The translations under genes were made by a program, and so were the position numbers. The notes under the pieces were generated by a model, which was not told the DNA's origin, searched no databases, and saw only the letters and a program-made list of their open reading frames with translations. From Lactobacillus sp. ESL0791 (GTDB lineage Bacteria; Bacillota; Bacilli; Lactobacillales; Lactobacillaceae): 64,000 nucleotides of DNA. The stretch lies in assembly GCF_029433255.1 (NCBI RefSeq), contig NZ_JAQTHU010000001.1, positions 1,922,001 to 1,986,000 of the forward strand, read 5' to 3'. Positions 59,158 through 64,000 of the stretch are shown here, one piece after another (positions within the stretch are counted from its first letter, which is position 1; each line of letters opens with the position of its first letter).

Positions 59158-60639
59158 TTAACGGCCCACACTTTGAACAAAGCGCATGAATGCAGCCTGC
59201 CCTTCTGGCGTCTGCTTGAACACACCGGCATCTTCCAGTACCCGGACAAAGACCTTGCCGATTTCTGCCTGTAAAATTTGGTCAACATTGCTTGAAGTAA
59301 CTTGCTGCTTCCGCTTAATCTGCTGCGCCCACGGCAAATGTATTGACGCAATTTTATTCGCTTGTCCCAATAAATATTTTTTAACTTCCTGCATTTCCGG
59401 CTGCAGCCGCGGCGGTAAAATTGCCAGGCCCATCACCTCAATCAGGCCTATATTTTCCTTTTTAATGTGCTGGACATCTTTGTGAGGGTGAAAAATTCCG
59501 TCCGGATATTTTGCCGAGGTCTGGTTGTCCCGTAAGACCAAGTCAAGTTCAAGCGCTTCCCTGCGCCTGCGCGCAATCGGCGTAACCGTGTGGTGCGGCT
59601 CATTATCGGTAAAGGCGCGTACATCTACACGCTCGTCGCTATAACTCTGCCACTTCTGCAAAATACGATCAGCCAAATTAACTAATTGCTCCTGATTTTT
59701 GCTCTGAAGGCGAATCACGGACAACGGCCAATGCACAATCCCTGCTTTAACTTCCGGAAAATCTGCAAAATGCAATTTCGTTTGCACAGGGGCCTTCTCC
59801 ATGGCAAAAACATGGCGGCCGCCCTGATAATGCTCATGAATCAAAATTGAGCCGCCGACAATTGGCAGATCAGCGTTGCTGCCCACAAAATATCCGGGAA
59901 ATTGCTCAACAATTGCCAGCAGCCTGGTAAAAGTTGCCCGGTTAATTTTCATTGCTGCGTGTTTTTCCGCTAGAAAAATACAGTGTTCATTAAAATAGGC
60001 GTAAGGCGAATACTGAAAGCCCCAAGTCTGATCACCAATTTTAAAGCGGATGATCCGGTGGTTACTGCGGGCAGGGTAACCAATCCGGCCTAGATAACCC
60101 TCATTTTCCATACATAATTGGCAAAGCGGATAGCCCGTCGGCTTCTTTTTCTTTGCCAAGGCAATCTGCTTGGGATCTTTTTCCGGTTTTGACAGATTAA
60201 TCGTGATTTCCAGGTCACCATAATCACTGGGTGTAACAAAATAAATATTCTTGGCAATCGCTTTAGTTTTAATATAATTGCTGCGCCTGCTCAGGGCATA
60301 GAAATCGCTGATTGCTTGTTTGGGATTTTTTTGATAAGTTTGCCAAAAGCGCTGATTGACAAGACTAGGACGCGGGACAATGAGTTCCATTAGTTGGCTC
60401 GCCAAAATTTCTGCTTCATCATTAGTTGTACCGCATTTGCCGTTATCCTGTGCTGCCTTGACTAATTCATCTTTTAATTCCAATAAGTCTGTCTTGCTTG
60501 TTTGTAGTTGCCGCGCCTCATCGCCGACAAGCCGCAACACATAATTCACCAAATATCTTCGGTCCAGTTCGGCGTAGTCACTTTGACTAATCACTTGACT
60601 GATAAACTGGTCAACTAAATTAAACTTTGCTATTTGCAA
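59158..60639 (-). CDS. galT: UDP-glucose-hexose-1-phosphate uridylyltransferase (class 2)
   Basis: Leloir-pathway enzyme of 493 residues that exchanges galactose-1-phosphate with UDP-glucose. Class 2 GalT of lactobacilli and streptococci is this long. Nucleotide-binding and catalytic His region: SILIHEHYQGGRHVFAMEKAP (about 262-281); QLCMENEGYLGRIGYPARSNHR (about 170) is also conserved. Start is TTG at 60639 with AGGAG upstream. It follows galK by 9 nt. No galE or galM is nearby. Confidence 0.93.
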   Translation of the reverse strand: MQIAKFNLVDQFISQVISQSDYAELDRRYLVNYVLRLVGDEARQLQTSKTDLLELKDELVKAAQDNGKCGTTNDEAEILASQLMELIVPRPSLVNQRFWQTYQKNPKQAISDFYALSRRSNYIKTKAIAKNIYFVTPSDYGDLEITINLSKPEKDPKQIALAKKKKPTGYPLCQLCMENEGYLGRIGYPARSNHRIIRFKIGDQTWGFQYSPYAYFNEHCIFLAEKHAAMKINRATFTRLLAIVEQFPGYFVGSNADLPIVGGSILIHEHYQGGRHVFAMEKAPVQTKLHFADFPEVKAGIVHWPLSVIRLQSKNQEQLVNLADRILQKWQSYSDERVDVRAFTDNEPHHTVTPIARRRREALELDLVLRDNQTSAKYPDGIFHPHKDVQHIKKENIGLIEVMGLAILPPRLQPEMQEVKKYLLGQANKIASIHLPWAQQIKRKQQVTSSNVDQILQAEIGKVFVRVLEDAGVFKQTPEGQAAFMRFVQSVGR

Positions 60640-60648
60640 ATTATTCTC

Positions 60649-61815
60649 CTACTTTAAAACGCTGGTGCCAGCGGAAATTTCTGCTAAATAAAATGACGGT
60701 GCATACCCAATGACCTGCTCATACTTATTGCCAACCCGCTGCTCAAATTCAGCGACATTTGCCTTGTTGACCAGCGCAATCGCACAGCCGCCAAAACCGG
60801 CACCGGTCATCCGGGCACCTAATACCCCCTGCTGCTGCCATGCTGTGTGTACCAATGTATCCAGTTCTTTGCCGGTTACTTCATAATCATATTCTAGCGA
60901 AACATGGGACGCATTAACCAAGCGGCCAAACTCGGCTAATTGCCCCTGCTGCAGCAATTTTTCCGCACGCAGTGTCCGCTCATTTTCCCAGACAGCATGA
61001 CGAGCGCGCTTCAATAAAGTTTCATCAGCAATTAAATAAGTATATTCATCAAACTGGCTTGGGGTTAACTCGCCTAATGTTTTGATTTTTACTCCTGCTT
61101 GCAGCTGGACTAGTGCTCGCTCACACTCGCTGCGACGTTCGTTATATTTGGAATCGGCTAATTCCCGCCGCTTATTCGTATTCATAATGACAATGACATT
61201 ATCCTGCAAGTCCAGCGGCACCATTTGGTAATCCAGTGTATTGGTGTCGAGCAAAATTGCCCGATTTTCTTGTCCCATGCCTACGGCAAATTGATCCATG
61301 ATCCCGGAATTAACGCCGATAAAATCATTTTCAGTTTTGACACCCAGCTTGACTAAATCCAGCCGTTTCAACGGCAGGTTAAATTGATCCTGCATGATGA
61401 CCCCAATCAGCATTTCCAAAGCGGCAGACGATGACAAACCCGCACCATCGGGGATGTTGCCGGAAACATAAATATTGAGACCATGAGAAAATTGCGCCCC
61501 AATTTCTTGCAAAAAGTGAATCATCCCTTTAGCATAGTTAGCCCATGAATCTTCTTTGACATATTTTAAATCATGCAAGTTTGCAGTGACCACACCGAGT
61601 TTGGCAAAATTTGCAGAATAAAAGTGAAATTGCTCGTCTTTTCTGGGACTAGCTGCTCCATAAATTCCCAGCGAAATCGCACAAGGAAAAACATGACCGC
61701 CATTATAATCGGTATGCTCGCCAATCAAGTTAATCCGTCCCGGTGAAAAATAAAAGCCTTGCGGCTGCTCGTGATAAACCGCAGTAAAAGCAGCGGTTAA
61801 TTCTTCTTTATTCAT
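60649..61815 (-). CDS. galK: Galactokinase
   Basis: GHMP kinase of 388 residues that phosphorylates galactose at C1. Galactose signature [20 protein letters not shown] (about 25-44), ATP motif [16 protein letters not shown] type [15 protein letters not shown] (about 118), and the third motif [14 protein letters not shown] (about 340). AAAGGAG before the ATG. First gene of galKT; the upstream promoter lies in the 61816-62228 gap. Confidence 0.95.
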   Translation of the reverse strand: MNKEELTAAFTAVYHEQPQGFYFSPGRINLIGEHTDYNGGHVFPCAISLGIYGAASPRKDEQFHFYSANFAKLGVVTANLHDLKYVKEDSWANYAKGMIHFLQEIGAQFSHGLNIYVSGNIPDGAGLSSSAALEMLIGVIMQDQFNLPLKRLDLVKLGVKTENDFIGVNSGIMDQFAVGMGQENRAILLDTNTLDYQMVPLDLQDNVIVIMNTNKRRELADSKYNERRSECERALVQLQAGVKIKTLGELTPSQFDEYTYLIADETLLKRARHAVWENERTLRAEKLLQQGQLAEFGRLVNASHVSLEYDYEVTGKELDTLVHTAWQQQGVLGARMTGAGFGGCAIALVNKANVAEFEQRVGNKYEQVIGYAPSFYLAEISAGTSVLK

Positions 61816-62228
61816 GGCCTAAACTCCTTTTAGAAATATAATTAAAGCCTTTTCACATAACTATACTTCATTTAACGAATAGCCTGCAAGCAAAAAAACA
61901 TTACTTTGCAGTAACGTTTTGCTTAATTACTATTTTTTATAAATATTATTTTTAATTATGTGACTTTTACTTATACTCTGCTGCCAGTTCAGGATGATTA
62001 ATAAGGATTTCTATCAACCTGCAAACAGATCCCCGCAGGCCTACTTTTGCCTGTTTCCCAAGATTCAACAATTTCAGAAAAAATCTCTAATTTGGTAAGA
62101 CTATTTCATTAAAATGAAATAAATGTCTTTGGCTTATACTTCTTTCAAAGTGTGATCTGTAAGCGAGTGATGGTTTAAGTGGTAATATTTCATTTCAATT
62201 TTATCATAATGGTACACAACAGCAATTA
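61816..62228. other. Gene-free region before galK
   Basis: No supportable gene. At 61890-61930, AAGCAAAA and TTTTGCTT arms make a hairpin. The rest has short complementary pieces such as ATTTCATTAAAATGAAAT (about 62103-62120). It should hold the galK promoter, but I cannot point to a convincing one. No standard cre site was seen. Confidence 0.5.
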
Positions 62229-62371
62229 CTATACACTATAGTCCGTGAACGATCTCCCTAATTTTACTTTAGTCGTCATCTTTGAATCTAAAGTCAAAAT
62301 TGCTTCATCAAGCAGAATGATTTTTATGATACGTTTACTAGCTGAAATACGACTTCCATATTTTAAGTATA
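62229..62371 (-). pseudogene. Remnant of an ABC-transporter ATPase
   Basis: A minus-strand frame reads SRISASKRIIKIILLDEAIL then TLDSKM and stops shortly after. This is the end of an ABC signature plus Walker B and D-loop (ILLDEA.S.LDS) with several substitutions. Nothing else of the domain remains, so it is a scrap of a lost exporter gene. Confidence 0.5.
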
Positions 62372-62372
62372 T

Positions 62373-64000
62373 CTAAAGAGTATCAAAGATTTCAATGATA
62401 TATCCTAATTCAGAATCAGGAATTTTAATATTAAAATATTTTTCAATAATTTTGGTACCAGATTTAACAGAAATATATAGTTCTTGATGCGCCTGAATAT
62501 ATCTACCAATTTCTGGATAAGAAAAAGCCTGTTTTTTAGCAATCCTTTCTATCATAGTCGCAGCATGTAGCGTATATGCAATCATATAATGACTTTCATT
62601 TTTCATTGAAAGTGAGTTACTAATCTCAAAAAACGATTTTAAAACGCAACTTAGTGTTTTCTGGGGATTTAAAAAAGTAAGCGATTCATTTAAGATTCCC
62701 TCTAAGCCAATTAATATTTCATTATTACTTAATTTTATATTTTTATGCAGAGATTGATTATTATTTAAAAGAAGTTTTTTAATAATTTCTGTTAATTTTG
62801 GCAAACCATCAGTAAGCAACACTCGTTCAGCAGAAATAAAAGGGACATCTTTTACATGTAAATCATACGAGCCAACTATTGCCAATAAATTTTTTTTACC
62901 AAAATCTATTTTAAAAAAATCTTTTCTGTTCACAGGAATTATTTCAATATTATATTGAGCAATTAATGGCAAAGAATTTTTTAAGAAATTAGCCAAAGTT
63001 ACTGCTGCACCTTTACCAGTTATACAAGTTGTAACGATCACGTTATCATGGTATTTTCTACCTGTGCGTATATTAGAATTAATTTCATTTTTTTCGAATA
63101 ATGACTCTGCTATTTCGCTTTTTAAGTCTCTGTAAATTTCTTCTAAACTATACCCTGAAATCATAGTTTTTCGAAGCGCTTCTAAAACAAAAGGCGTAGA
63201 AATTAGTGTAATAGTTTTAGTAAGAATTCCCGTTTTTTCTGTAAGCATTTCTCCAAAGGAATTTAGAGATCCCATGTCAGTCATTAACAAAATACCGTGG
63301 CCTTCATCTATGTTAACTGCAACAGACTCAAAAGACTTGTAAAATTCATTAACATTCTGTTCAAGATTCATATCTAACGCATACGCCCTTTTACAATCAA
63401 GTAAAGTATTTACCACATAGGCAATATTCTTAGCAATTCCATTACCATGTGCCAATATTATTAAGCCGACATGTTTTTTTTCTTTGGAATTTTCATCCAT
63501 CATCAAAAATAAAGCAAATATATATGTTTCTTTAGCTGAAAAAGTAACGTTTAATTCTTTTTCAATATCGTTTTTAACTAATTTTGCAATGTTCAAAATA
63601 TCCATGTGCTTTTTTTCAAGCTCTAGAAAATTAAGTTCATTTAACGTGCTTTTCCCTCCATTGCCATTAATCAATGAGTTAATATGCATAGCAAAAGCAA
63701 TGATAGTTTGCTTGGAAAATTTTTTATTCAATTCATTTTCAGCTAATTTTAAAGCTTCAATAGTTGCATAATAAACGCTGGGTTCAATCACTTTAAATAT
63801 TTCTGCATTTTCAATTCTACTTCCCTTAGATGAAGGATACGTTTCCAAAATATTAGTTTCAAGGCGTTTTTTTATTTCAGTTAAAGAATTAGCTGAAAGT
63901 AAAGATGGATATATATCATTCGTAATAATATCATGTTGAATATTTTCGCCGTTAAAGACAATATCGGTATTCGATTCCGCTAAAAATGCACTAATACCCT
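62373..64000 (-). CDS. LevR-type PRD/EIIA-Man transcription activator (partial)
   Basis: The frame stays open to the window end, so the 5' part is missing; the apparent start at 63848 (TTG) is not real. At least 542 residues are present. Order: linker, PRD1 (conserved His in FAMHINSL), EIIA-Man-like domain with the phospho-His in LIILAHGNGIAKN, an EIIB-like segment (VIVTTCITGKGAAVTLANF), and PRD2 at the C-terminus (His in YTLHAATMIERI). This is the C-terminal layout of LevR/ManR, sigma-54 activators of mannose-class PTS operons. The AAA+ and DNA-binding domains, if present, lie beyond 64000. Highly AT-rich and transcribed towards galK. Confidence 0.82.
   Translation of the reverse strand, partial: GISAFLAESNTDIVFNGENIQHDIITNDIYPSLLSANSLTEIKKRLETNILETYPSSKGSRIENAEIFKVIEPSVYYATIEALKLAENELNKKFSKQTIIAFAMHINSLINGNGGKSTLNELNFLELEKKHMDILNIAKLVKNDIEKELNVTFSAKETYIFALFLMMDENSKEKKHVGLIILAHGNGIAKNIAYVVNTLLDCKRAYALDMNLEQNVNEFYKSFESVAVNIDEGHGILLMTDMGSLNSFGEMLTEKTGILTKTITLISTPFVLEALRKTMISGYSLEEIYRDLKSEIAESLFEKNEINSNIRTGRKYHDNVIVTTCITGKGAAVTLANFLKNSLPLIAQYNIEIIPVNRKDFFKIDFGKKNLLAIVGSYDLHVKDVPFISAERVLLTDGLPKLTEIIKKLLLNNNQSLHKNIKLSNNEILIGLEGILNESLTFLNPQKTLSCVLKSFFEISNSLSMKNESHYMIAYTLHAATMIERIAKKQAFSYPEIGRYIQAHQELYISVKSGTKIIEKYFNIKIPDSELGYIIEIFDTL

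Overview
The window is low-GC Gram-positive DNA, best read as an S-layer-forming Lactobacillus of the delbrueckii/helveticus/crispatus/bee-gut type. This rests on several YSIRK signal peptides, many SLAP (S-layer-protein type wall-binding) domains, BspA-like leucine-rich repeats, a MucBP mega-protein, a PepE/PepC-type cysteine peptidase, class 2 GalT with GalK, and a dut-radA-gltX block. I assign no species. No rRNA, tRNA or CRISPR array was seen.

Layout. 0-2.5 kb: a degenerate CPBP membrane protein, then a yolD-like gene coupled to a Y-family polymerase behind a promoter carrying two LexA boxes. 2.5-9.4 kb: three tandem, nearly identical secreted SLAP proteins on the minus strand. The distal copy is cut by an intact IS4-family element with a 10-bp target duplication. 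A shortened relative lies on the plus strand. 9.4-13.5 kb: a 1360-residue YSIRK/LRR/Rib-like/SLAP surface protein. 13.6-21.8 kb: greA, an XRE regulator with a NatAB-type ABC exporter, a decayed HigBA toxin-antitoxin pair, gltX, radA, dut and a small GNAT. 21.8-37.1 kb: IS remnants, two translationally coupled YSIRK/LRR/SLAP proteins, and a 2560-residue protein with 19 MucBP-type repeats and no recognisable wall anchor.

38.2-43.4 kb: a sugar locus with EIIA, EIIBC, a ChbG/YdjC deacetylase and a GH4 phospho-glucosidase, divergent from an RpiR regulator. 43.5-46.6 kb: a C1B peptidase, a HAD phosphatase and a divergent LacI regulator. 47.5-55.7 kb: an ABC exporter divergent from an Rgg-type regulator, then three tandem paralogous ABC exporters, the last overlapping an S51 peptidase. 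55.9-59.1 kb: two co-directional secreted SLAP proteins and a small secreted LRR protein. 59.1-61.8 kb: galKT. 61.8-64 kb: decayed sequence and a LevR-type PRD/EIIA-Man regulator that runs off the window end.

The main theme is cell-surface display. Seven intact secreted proteins carry SLAP domains and none of the surface proteins shows an LPXTG signal, so the wall layer itself is the likely anchor. The strongest leads are the tandem SLAP cluster with its IS, the anchorless MucBP array, the triple ABC exporter with S51 peptidase beside an Rgg regulator, and two unexplained helically phased direct-repeat sites (14219-14268 and 55797-55828).
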